Shown here: piece after piece, positions 22,031 through 31,965 of the stretch
How positions within the stretch are numbered: the stretch's first letter is position 1
How the letters are laid out: each line of letters starts with the position of its first letter
NCBI GenBank assembly: GCA_016630955.3
Contig: CM049988.1
Coordinates: 372,001-436,000 of the forward strand
Origin: Didymella arachidicola
Lineage: Eukaryota > Ascomycota > Dothideomycetes > Pleosporales > Didymellaceae
DNA length: 64,000 bases
Direction: 5' to 3'
The notes under the pieces: generated by a model
Seen by the model: the letters and a program-made list of their open reading frames with translations, nothing else
Told to the model about the DNA's origin: nothing
Databases searched by the model: none
Program-made: the position numbers and the translations under genes

Positions 22031-24958
22031 TTACTGCGTCTCCTCATCACTGGCGTCGAGGATGTCGTACTCCTCGTCCGTCATGAAGCCCTCGTCGTCA
22101 TCGGAGTGAAGAGCCACGCTCTCGGCGTCCTCGAAGAACTCCTCATCGGATACAACGGTCACGGTGCGAGCGATAGTGCTCTTCTCTGATACCGGGGACG
22201 CGGGCTGGACAGTGGACGTCTCGTATGTGCTTGACTCGGGCGATTCCTTGTCAAGTCGAGGGAAGATCATGCCAGACCTTTGGACAGTAGGCTGGCGCTC
22301 GGTTTGCTTCTCCTCAACAGCAAGTTCTGCTGTCAGCTCCTTAGCGGGCTCCTCTGGCTGCGAGACAGGAGCTGGTCGCATACTGGCAAGAGCGGCTGCA
22401 TGCTCTCTTCGGCGGTTCTCAAGCAGGCGCTCAACAGCAGCCTTGCGGACCTGCGTTATGCGCTCCATCTTTTGCTGCTCAAGCTGCTGTGCCTGCGACT
22501 GGAGGAAAGACTTCATCTTCTCGTTTCTAGCCTGAAGGAGGTTCTCAAACATCTGGGACGACGAAGAAGTCTCAGCAGCCTCTCCGGAGCTGATCGAGCG
22601 TAGGGCGGCAGGAGCGATCGTCTGGATGTCGCACCATAGTCGGTGGCCGAAAGGAATGCCATCGGCCGTCTTCAGACGCCAGTAAGAGATGGCCGTGCCC
22701 TGGCGCTGAGGCGCCCTCATGACGACACGAAAGGAGACTTCCTCGCCAACCTGAACAGGAGCTCCAACAACGTTGCTCTCGCTGGCATCAGCAAGCTCCG
22801 CCTGGCTCAACGGACGATTGTTGTCAATGTTCAGCATATTGTCTCCGCCAACGTGACGAACACTGCAGCCAGCAGGCCACGCGTTCGGACCGGGGTTACG
22901 CAATGTCCAGATCTGAACGAACTGCTGACCAGCGCAGATCTTAGACCCATCAACGACGGTATCACGGATGAAGTGAGCATCCAGACTCTGGTTCAAGTTC
23001 TCGGACTCCACAACGATGGGCTTCTCCTGGATCGGCTCAGACAAGAGGTCTAGAATGGCAATCTTCTCCTTCTTGGCTGGCTCAGCTGATGGCCTCATGT
23101 CAACAATTGTCTGGACCTGGGTTGCAGCGTTGGTAGAGAGAGCAACAGGAGCCGTCTCTGTAGCGGTGGAACGCCTGGACACAGGTCGACGATCCCCAAG
23201 GGCAGTGATGGAGTTGTTGACCTTCTCATCCATGGTAGTAACACTGACGTTACGAACTGGGGTCTTGAACTTGATGAGAGGGTGTGTGTGGTTGTGCTTG
23301 TTGCTAGGGTGCGCTTCACAGTTCTGGCAGAAGTCTGTGTCGTGGCACACAGCGCACTTGTAGCGTGTGCCCTCGATGTAGGAAATGTTCTCCTTATCTT
23401 TGCAGAGGGGACCATCGCAGTAGATTCCGTAGTGACGGCAACCGCTGGAGAGAGGCTCAGTGAGGGGCTCATAGATAGGCACGAAGCGGTGACGCGGGTG
23501 GATGATCTTGGCGCTTTGCAGGCACTGGGAGCAGTAGTCCCAGTCGGGGCAGTTCAGGCACTTGTGACGAACGCCGTAGATGAACTTGTCGCATCCATCA
23601 CACACTGCATTATGGCGTGCGTTGCGGCCAGGGTTGCAAAGTGCGTTGCCCAGAGCGGAGAGTGAAGTCTCTGGGGTGGCAGCCTTGAAAGCGTGACCGG
23701 GGTGGTGGCCGTGCGTGTTGAGTGTGTGGCAATCCAAGCACAGATCGTAGTCTTCGCATGCAGTGCACGTGATGAACTCCTTCTCCGAAAGGACTGGCAA
23801 AGTCAGTGCTGAAGTGATAAAGAAAGTCATCGGAAACTTACCCTTAACGCAGCTGTTGCAGGTGCGGGTCGCCTCATCCTCGTAGGTGACAGACTGCTTC
23901 TCATCGGTGAAAGCACCAGGGATATCCTTGGTCTCTGCAGCCTTGACCTTGGGTGGGATGCGCTGAGTGGTGCTGTTGACTACATTACCGTTCTTAACGA
24001 AACGCTTGACCATCCAGTGACCATCACCAGGGCAGTGGATGCCAGAGTCTACGCACGCAGGGCAGAGATCGTAGTCTCCATTATCGCAGACGCTGCAGTG
24101 GAAATGCTCGTCATCCATGGGGTGGTTGCAGCTGTTGCAGTAGACAACCCAGGCTGTGCATGCTGCGACTGGTTTGGGGCGGAATGTGAGCGGGTTGTTT
24201 GCAAGCGGAGCGTGGTATGGAGTCTTTGAGAGCTTGTCGAAGAAGGCTATGGATGATCAGTACAAATGCAGTACGAGGCTGGAGAATAGGCAGCACTTAC
24301 CCTGGCTAGTTGTGAAGGGCTTTGATACGGGAGCCTCTCCGTCATCTGCCGACTTCAGAGGCGAGACAGGGCTGGCTGCCTCGATCTTGGGTGCCTCTGG
24401 AGAACGAGCGATGACGGGAGACAATGGTGCAACAACCTGAGGCGTCAGGGTGTCGGAGCTGAGGCGGAGGGCGGACGTGTCTGAGACAGCAGCACGGGGA
24501 GGCGCTGGAGGAGCTGGTTTAGGAAGCTCGACCGACTCTCCAGGAACAGTGGCCCTCAGACGCAGCTTGAGCTTCGCCTTCGCAGCGCGGAAGAGCGTCT
24601 TGTAGACTGTAGGCGCGCTCGAGTCAAGGGTGACGTATGCGGCGGCAGAGTCAGAGTAGCGCTCGAAGACAACCTGCTCGTCGTCGCGGATCTGAAGACC
24701 GGCACGAAGCTATACGTTCGATGTTAGTTTTCTGTTGTTCTCGACGCTAGAGCTCCGGCGAGCTTGAGCTAATGGCCGAAGTGAGGCAGCAGCCTGCTCG
24801 TCCGGCAGCTCGGATGAAGCATAACGCACCTTTTCAGGGAGAACATTTGCGCCAAGGTCCTTCAGCGGCAGCTTGAGCTTCCTGGTCTGGCCGCGGAAGA
24901 GCACCTTGATAATGATGGGCGTGTCGAGCGTGACGGGGGCACTGGTGGTGGCAGCCAT
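22031..24958 (-). CDS. NBR1: NBR1-type selective autophagy receptor (PB1, four ZZ fingers, FW domain)
   Basis: Four exons: 24958-24830, 24709-24301, 24246-23842 and 23793-22031; 901 residues. The third intron (48 nt) is stop-free and in phase. Domain order: an N-terminal PB1-like region (IIIKVLFRGQTRKLKLPLK); a Pro-rich linker; four ZZ zinc fingers between about residues 195 and 430 (CNSCNHPM, CNSCVK, CDGCDKF, CDGPLC motifs with CxxC...HxxxH spacing); the NBR1 four-tryptophan domain near 530-640 (QIWTLRNPGPNAWPAG, SYWRLK, HRLWCDI); a coiled, Gln/Glu/Arg-rich stretch; and an acidic C-terminus with an Atg8-binding LIR core YDIL near residue 890. Such receptors link cargo to Atg8 on the phagophore, in fungi including peroxisomes and vacuole-targeted hydrolases. 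Confidence 0.9.
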
Positions 24959-25893
24959 GGCAGGCAAGTGAGGCGACCGATAACAGTCGAGGTCGGCAAG
25001 GATGTAAGAGAGCGGCGCTGCAGACTCGCTGCGGCGCGGAACTGCTTGGGAAGTGCAGCGGTCGAGAGAGGGAGCTGCTGTTGGGCGCTGGTCGGAGAGG
25101 GTGGAGGTTGAAGGTGGAGAAGGTGAGGTAGCTGGGGAAGCGGTAATGGAGCTGCGGCTGCCTAGCTCGGGCGGTCTAAACGTGAGCGAGCACGTCAACC
25201 GCGGTACCGTACAGCGCTTTGCCTCTTGCAGGCAACACCTTTTGGTTGGAGTTGGGCGTTTGACCCTTGAGCTGTGGATGCAGAATCTCCTTGAGTTGCT
25301 GCAGGAACAGTTTGTACAGGCACTGCAGGTGTGAACGAAGTGATGATGCTACCAGTACAGCAGCTGCACGTGAGGCAACGATAAGGTTTCAGATTCACCG
25401 CCGACCAGTAGACGATAGCAAGGGCGGTCTAGTGCGGAGGACGAATAATTAATGCAGATGTGACGCAAGTGCTTTGCTCACCACTCCGGTAAGGGCGTTT
25501 ACAATCGCCGCAACTTCACCGTTCATTAGGGCCGAGGGTGGATGGTCACTTGATCAACGGCGTTCGTATCCAGTGTAACAATGGCGGGGCCAGGCTGATG
25601 CTCCAAATGGCTACGACTGAGGCGGCGAAGAGGCCCAGGATTATCCAACAGCACAAATGAGGGACTCGCAAGTACGTGAAAGAGATTTCTTGATTTGTTC
25701 CACATGCAAAGCATTACAGCCGTCAAGTTCGTGATGCTGCGCGACCGCTGTTCAACGCGCGAAGGAGATCGCATGGCGCCGGTCCCACACGCCGGCACGC
25801 TAATGCGGGCTGGGCCCCACACTTTTTCTCTGGAAAACTGCGTTGCAGGAAAAAGTCGCGTTCAGCATCGCCGTTGTATGCCAGTCGTTCAAG
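24959..25893. promoter_or_regulatory. Divergent intergenic region, NBR1 / NOP13
   Basis: 935 bases between divergent starts. Next to the NBR1 ATG lies a GA-rich stretch (about 25050-25150), probably its 5' UTR. No coding or structured RNA seen. Confidence 0.4.
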
Positions 25894-27246
25894 ATGTCAG
25901 ACATCGATATGAGCTCAGACGAGGAGGTGAAGAAAATTACGAAGAAGGAGAAGAAAGAAAAAAAAAACAAGAAAGACAAGAAGGAAAAGAAGAGCTCTAA
26001 ACCAAAGGTCGAGGCCGACTCGAACTCAGATGGCGAGGCCACCGAGAAGCCAGCGAAGAAGCGCAAGCGCGAAATCCTACCTGACGAGATTGTCGTTGAT
26101 GTTGCCCTCCCCGAGCCTGCATCGAAGAAGGCTGCCCGTGCTGCGAAGAAGGCAAAGCTGAATCCCAAGCCAGCTGCCACCGAGGCGTCCGGCGACGCAA
26201 CTACAGATGGCGCCAACGGCGAGCCCAAGAAGACAGCCGAGGAGAAACGCTCAGAGTTTGGCGTATGGATCGGCAACTTGCCTTGGTCTGCTACCAAGGA
26301 TTCGCTGCGCACCTTCATCATGGACAACACAGAGATCAAGACCGAGCAAATCACCCGAGTGCACATGCCTCCCTCCACGAAGCCAGTGCCCGCGCATTGG
26401 ACGACCAAGCCCAACAACAAGGGTTTCGCATACGTTGACTTCTCCACCGAGCTCGCCATGTACGCTGCCATTGCTATGACCGAGACAAAGATGGACGGCC
26501 GCGCGCTACTTATAAAGAACGCAAAGAGCTTCGAGGGTCGACCAGACAAACCCAAGACAGAGGTCGAGGAGGCTGGCGGACGCGGAGCGAAGGCCACGGG
26601 CAAGGCCGGTGCGCACCCGCCCAACAAGCGTGTCTTCGTCGGCAACTTGTCCTTTGATGTTACCAAAGAGGATCTCGAAGCTCACTATGCGCCTTGTGGA
26701 CCCGTCGAGAATATACACATGGCTACGTTCGAAGATTCAGGAAAGTGCAAGGGCTACGCCTGGGTCACATTTGGAGATGTCGAGACTGCCACCTGCGCTG
26801 TCCAGGGCTTCGTTATGAAGACCGAGGCTGAAGTGAAGGCAATGAAGAAGAAGGCGGACGGCTCTGACGACGAGACGGAGATCAAGAATCCTACGAAGAG
26901 GAGAAAGTGGCTCTTGAACAAGTTGAACGGCCGAGAGATGCGCTGCGAATTTGCTGAAGACTCCACAACACGATACAACAAGCGCTATGGCAAGGACAAG
27001 CCCGCAGCACCGGTCGATGGCGTCAACCCTGATCGCTGGAAGAACTTCGGCGGCGACAAGGAGAGGCCCCGACGAGAGCCACGAGAGCCACGTGCGCCGC
27101 GTCCGCCCAAGAATGGCCCTAACAGCGTTGAGCCTGGCAAGAAGGTCGATCCTAGGTCGATCAAGAGTGGTTCGGCGCACATGAACGCTCAAAGAGCGAG
27201 CCAAGCCATCGTGGAAGGAAAAGGCAAGAAGACCACGTTCGAGTAG
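25894..27246 (+). CDS. NOP13: Nucleolar RNA-binding protein Nop13
   Basis: Single exon, 450 residues. An extremely Lys/Glu-rich N-terminus (residues 10-110, nuclear and nucleolar targeting) precedes two RRM domains. The first RRM (about 123-225) has RNP2 VWIGNLPW and RNP1 KGFAYVDF, with an insertion between them. The second (about 248-370) has RNP2 VFVGNLSF and RNP1 KGYAWVTF. The tail is Arg/Pro-rich (REPREPRAPRP) and ends in GKGKKTTFE. Nop13/Nop12-type proteins associate with pre-60S particles; the role is inferred from family. The start at 25894 (MSDIDMSSDEE) is preferred over an upstream in-frame Met at 25843, whose added residues look like leader. Confidence 0.88.
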   Translation: MSDIDMSSDEEVKKITKKEKKEKKNKKDKKEKKSSKPKVEADSNSDGEATEKPAKKRKREILPDEIVVDVALPEPASKKAARAAKKAKLNPKPAATEASGDATTDGANGEPKKTAEEKRSEFGVWIGNLPWSATKDSLRTFIMDNTEIKTEQITRVHMPPSTKPVPAHWTTKPNNKGFAYVDFSTELAMYAAIAMTETKMDGRALLIKNAKSFEGRPDKPKTEVEEAGGRGAKATGKAGAHPPNKRVFVGNLSFDVTKEDLEAHYAPCGPVENIHMATFEDSGKCKGYAWVTFGDVETATCAVQGFVMKTEAEVKAMKKKADGSDDETEIKNPTKRRKWLLNKLNGREMRCEFAEDSTTRYNKRYGKDKPAAPVDGVNPDRWKNFGGDKERPRREPREPRAPRPPKNGPNSVEPGKKVDPRSIKSGSAHMNAQRASQAIVEGKGKKTTFE

Positions 27247-27431
27247 ACTAGCTTTGAGCTCTCATCCAATTATGGCCAGCATGTATACATTGCGCGGCGA
27301 AGGCAGTCATGACTGCTCGCTCCGCTTGGAAGGCAGCTGCACTACGACTGTTGTTTACAAGATACCCACTTCACCCCCACACCGACGTTTCGTCCCTATA
27401 CAATTCTTACTTTTGATACCTTTCCCTCCCT

Positions 27432-28856
27432 ATGTCGAACCTCAGGCGCATCAATGTCAAGCCCAACCCTGCCTACGAAAGGGCCGGCATTGCCTCCTAC
27501 GCAAATTTGTTAACCAAGTACGAACTCACACCCACAACCACAGGTCCATACCAGAAGGTCGAGCAGACGACGCGCAGTCTCAAGAACGTATTCAAGCCCA
27601 AGAGTAAAAGAGATACAAAGCATGTTTTGCGGAAAGTTGAAGAAGATGGAAAGCTCGGGGAAGTCAAGGCTGAAGACCAACAAAATGATGCTCTCTACAT
27701 CTGTCCAGTCGAGATCGGAACCCCACCACAAATCATGAATTTGCATTTCGATACAGGCAGTTCTGATCTCTAGGTATCTCGGCCTGATGTATAGTTGGAT
27801 TGAACGCTTCAGCTGACCTCTTCCTCGTAGCTGTGGTCCACCGAACTTGACTCGAAAACACAGAATGCACGCGGTGAGCACAACTTGTTCGATGCAAAGA
27901 AGTCCAATTCTTTCCAGAAGATGTCGGGCAGCTCCTGGAGGATCAAGTACGGCGACGGCTCCACTGCTTCGGGCATCGTTGGGACGGACAATGTCAATCT
28001 GGGCGGTCTCTGCGTCGAGAATCAAGCTATCGAGCTGGCCTCGAAGCTTTCGGCGCAGTTCATGAGGAGCGCAGGCGATGGTCTCCTCGGCCTTGCTTTC
28101 GGGAAGATCAACACGGTCAAGCCGAAAGGAGTTGCTACACCCGTCGAGAACATGGTACGTCTTCACACGAGTCACATCTCGAAAACTTTGATCTGACCTG
28201 TCATCAATCAGATCACACAAGATGATATTCAAGAAGACCAAGAGCTATTCACCTGCTATCTCGGTTCTTGGCGCGACAAAGACGAAGAAGACAAGGGCGA
28301 ATCGTTCTATACTTTCGGCTACATCGATCAAGAAGTTCTCGACCGCTGCGGCGTCTCAGAACCTCATTGGGTCGGCATCGACACGACCAAAGGCTTTTGG
28401 CAGTTTGCTTCTCCTTCCGCTTCCGTCAATGGCAAGGTCTTCGACCGCGGACCCAACACTGCCATTGCTGACACAGGTACCACACTTGCACTTGTCAGTG
28501 ATGACCTTTGCAAGGAAATTTACGCAGCTATTCCCGATGCGAGGTTCGATGTGAAGAACCAGGGCTGGGTATTTCCCATTGGCACTCCTGTAGAGAAGTT
28601 GCCGAAAGTCACTTTCGCGGTTGGCGACAAGCAGTTCGAAATTCAAAAAGAAGACCTTGGCTTTGCGAAGGTCGGTAATGGTATGCAGTACGGCGGCATT
28701 CAGTCAAGGGGCAATTCCAGATTCGACATTCTGGGCGACACCTGGCTGAAGGCTGTTTATGCGATCTTCGATCAGGGCAAAAAACGGTTTGGCTGTGTGC
28801 AGAGGACCGAGGGCTACCAGAACACCGCAGCGGCGCCGACGGGCAAGAAGAAGTGA
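27432..28856 (+). pseudogene. Pepsin-like aspartic protease with an in-frame TAG at the conserved Trp
   Basis: Three exons, 27432-27773, 27831-28154 and 28212-28856, with good introns (GTATCT...CGTAG, CTGAC branch; GTACGT...CAG). The A1-family protein would have 436 positions. The first catalytic motif is DTGSSD at 107-112, the flap is KYGDGS, and the second catalytic motif is ADTGTTLAL. The last codon of exon 1 is TAG exactly where the family has Trp in DTGSSDLW; the next exon continues LWSTELDSK. All else is open and undamaged over 1.3 kb, so the lesion is either a very young nonsense mutation, an assembly error, or recoded. No signal peptide is visible, unusual for this family. If the TAG is an error, the gene is an intact, possibly intracellular, protease. 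I mark it pseudogene because of the stop, with reservation. Confidence 0.6.
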
Positions 28857-29057
28857 TTGCGTAGAGCATCTCAGAATATATACAGTGCTGGAAACGAGAG
28901 ACATGTGACATGATCAGGCAAGTAGCTGGTTTGGTGGGTCTAATGACATATTCATTACTCATTAAGACTAGGCATGAGGATAGCTTTGACTAGTGGTCAT
29001 CCTCAACAGTACTCTTCCGCTTTATTTATTTGAGACGAGACTTCGCAGTGCGACAGC

Positions 29058-31965
29058 TCAAGACCGGTACTCAGACAGATCAAGGTCAGCCTCGAGGTAC
29101 AGCTTCCTCGACGAAGCACCAACATAGATTTTCTTGGGGTACTCGCTGATGACCCAGTTCTGGGTCTCAGTCTCCCAGTTTGAAACATCACGACGGAGGA
29201 TGTCAGACGAGAAAGTGGCAGTCTCGTTAGGCTGGATGCTCAGCCTGTCGAAGCCACGGAGGACAACCACCGGGTCCTCAGGTCCACCCAGGGAGAGGTA
29301 CAACTGCACAACCTCGTCGCCGGGGAGAGTGCCGTTGTTGGTGATGCTCGCGGTCACAGTGAACAGAACGTCCCACAGCTGCGGGTTTCCTCCAGGCGCA
29401 CCTCCGGCAGCGATGCGCGGCTGAGGCGAGCCGTCGGATGAGCCGGCGGGCCAGGTGTAGTTCAGACCGTATTCTGGGTCGAAGGAGGCCGTGGCTAGAT
29501 CAGTGCTGTTCAGGTACGGGTAGATGAATGTGCCGTAACGCGTCAGGTTGGCGGGCCACTGGTACTCGTTGAGGTCACGGCTGTAGTTGCCCAGGGTCGG
29601 TGCGGCGATGGTCTGGCCCGTGGTCGGAGTGTACTGGCCCGCGCTTCCCTTCTGAACCTTCAGGTTGGAGTACGAGAACGTCGTGTACGACAGCCCGAAC
29701 CCGAACTCGTAGACGGGTGTGATGTTCTTCTGGTCAAAGGCGCGGTAGTCGATGAAGACACCCTCTTCGAAGTTATCTTGCGGCGAGTCGTTGCCGTTGA
29801 TGGGCTCGTAGATTAGGTCGGGGCCGTACTCGGTGGCGTCGGTGCCAAAGGTGAAGGGCAGCTTGCCGCCGGGGTTGACGCGGCCGTAGAGAACATCGGC
29901 GATGGCGTTGCCGGATTCTTGACCGGGGAGACCAGCCCAGAGGACGGCGCTGCGAGATGTGTTAGCAGTGTCGGGGTGGGGAGGTTTGATTTAGGAGCTT
30001 ACGTGACGTTCTCAGAGTCGTAGAAGGAGTTGACAAGGACGGGGCCAACGGAGTGGATGACGACGATGGTGTTGTTGCAGAGCGAAGAAACGTTCTGAAT
30101 CAGTGTATCGCCGTCGTGCCAGATGGTGAGGTCGTTGCGGTCACCAAAATTGCCGTCGACGGTGATGTAGCCCTCACCAGAGTCCGCGTTGACAAAAACG
30201 ATGGCAACGCTGGCTTGAGCAGCATTGGCTTGGATCTGGGAGTACGCGTAGTTGTCGATGACGGATGTAAGCAACCCGCCGTTGTCGGCAACCTCGCGCT
30301 TGATAGCCTCGAGGGGAGTGATGAGGTAGGGGAAATCAGCAGTTCCGGAACCCCAGCCCATAGCGAGAGTGCCATTGTCGCAGCCGTGGTCAGAGCAGCC
30401 ATTGGGGCCGTAGATGTTCTCACCAGCGTCCTCGCCGAAAACAGCAGTCCACTTCTCATTACCCTTGAGAGGAAGAACGCCGTTGTTCTTCAACAGGACT
30501 GTGGACTTGGCGGCTGAGGAACGGATGGCACGGAAGTGCTCGTCACGAACATCGAGGTGCTGGTTGATAAGCTCGTAGTCGCCCTTTCCATAGTAGTTAC
30601 GGTAGCCGTAAGTGTCCCGAGTCCAGCTATTAAAGTTGGTCTCGATGGTATCCTGGTCGCGACCGACTAAGTAGTAGGCGGCCATGATACGTGTTGCAGC
30701 ATCGTCAAGACGCCACTGGGGGATGGTACCGTTAAGAACGGAGATGGTCAGGTTGGTTCCCCAGAATGAGAAGCCAGAGTTGAAGTCTGTGTCTCCAGGC
30801 ATAGTCATGTCAAGACCAGCCTGTGTGGAGGAGACACCACCATGCTGCGCATCCCAATCGGACATGATGAAACCCTGGAAGCCGAGCTCGCCCTTCAGGA
30901 TGTAGTTCTGGAGGTATGAGTTCTGGCAGACCTGAGAGTTGTTCCCCTTGTTGTATGAGCACATGATAGAACCTGTACCAGCACGGACAGCGTCGGCAAA
31001 GGGCCAGAGGTACAACTCGTGCAGAGTCTTGTCATCGAGGTTTGAGCTGATTGCATCGACGAAGCCATAGTCCTCGAAGTTGCCAGGCGAGCGGAAGTGC
31101 TCCTGCTCGTTCAGGATATAGTGCTTGGTGCAAGCGATGACTCCAGCGTCCTGAATACCCTTGACAGTCTCTGCAACAGCGTGACCTGAGAGGTATGGGT
31201 CAGGCGAGAACCCCTCCCAGTTGCGACCACCTTTAGGGTTGCGGCCAAGTGGACCAACGACGGGACCAAGCTGAACATCAACACCCTTGCCGCGGTGCTC
31301 GGATCCCATCTGGTTTCCTCGACGGTAGAATTCTTTACGGTCCCATGAAGCGGCAACAGAGCCGCCAGCGGGGAAAGCAGAAACGTAGTCGGCGAAGCGA
31401 ACACCAAGAGGGCTGTCCTGCATACACAAGGCCTTGAAGCCAAGACGCGGAATCTCGCCTACATTGCCGACGCAGTTGTCACTCTCCCAGCCAGTGCCGG
31501 TTGTGAGGTTGACTTTCTCGAGAAGAGTCAATTGGCTAACAAAGGCTTGGGCCTTAGCATAAGCTGCCTGGACCCTTTGTTAGCGTCCGCAGCAAGCGAC
31601 GTCAAGCTTTGTACTTACGGCCCAGTCACCAGTCACAGGTTCCATCCATGGACTGGGGTAGAATGGCGGGCTTTCCGCATTGTTCAAAGGACTCGAACTG
31701 TTGGTAGGGTTCGTGGAGTTTGGGTACTGTTTTGGTGTCAGCTGTTGTATACAACCAGTGCGGAAAACTGTGGGAAACAACTTGAAGGTATGGGAACAGA
31801 CCCGCAACCAGAAACGCAGTATCTGGTAACATTGCTGCAGCTTCCTCGAAGCTTCAAAGTGCAATTGGTGTTGTGGCGCTGTTGCTGGAAAAGAATGTTT
31901 ACACGTACCGTTTGGGCCTGGACCAAGCCAATGGCCAGTAATGTTTGCGCGAGTGTCCGATGCAT
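29058..31965 (-). CDS. Secreted beta-glucosidase, glycoside hydrolase family 3
   Basis: Four exons: 31965-31909, 31726-31619, 31567-30003 and 29949-29058; 873 residues. The first intron is long (182 nt). Exon 1 encodes just the signal peptide MHRTLAQTLLAIGLVQAQT; exon 2 the Pro-rich YPSPWMEPVTGDWA; then MTLLEKVNLTTGTGWESDNCVG. The catalytic nucleophile Asp is in GFIMSDWDAQHGG. The second domain contains KNNGVLPL and the C-terminal fibronectin-III-like domain starts near PGDEVVQLYLSLGGPEDPV. Many N-glycosylation sequons. It hydrolyses cellobiose and short beta-glucans outside the cell; length and order match fungal BGL1-type enzymes. Confidence 0.94.
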
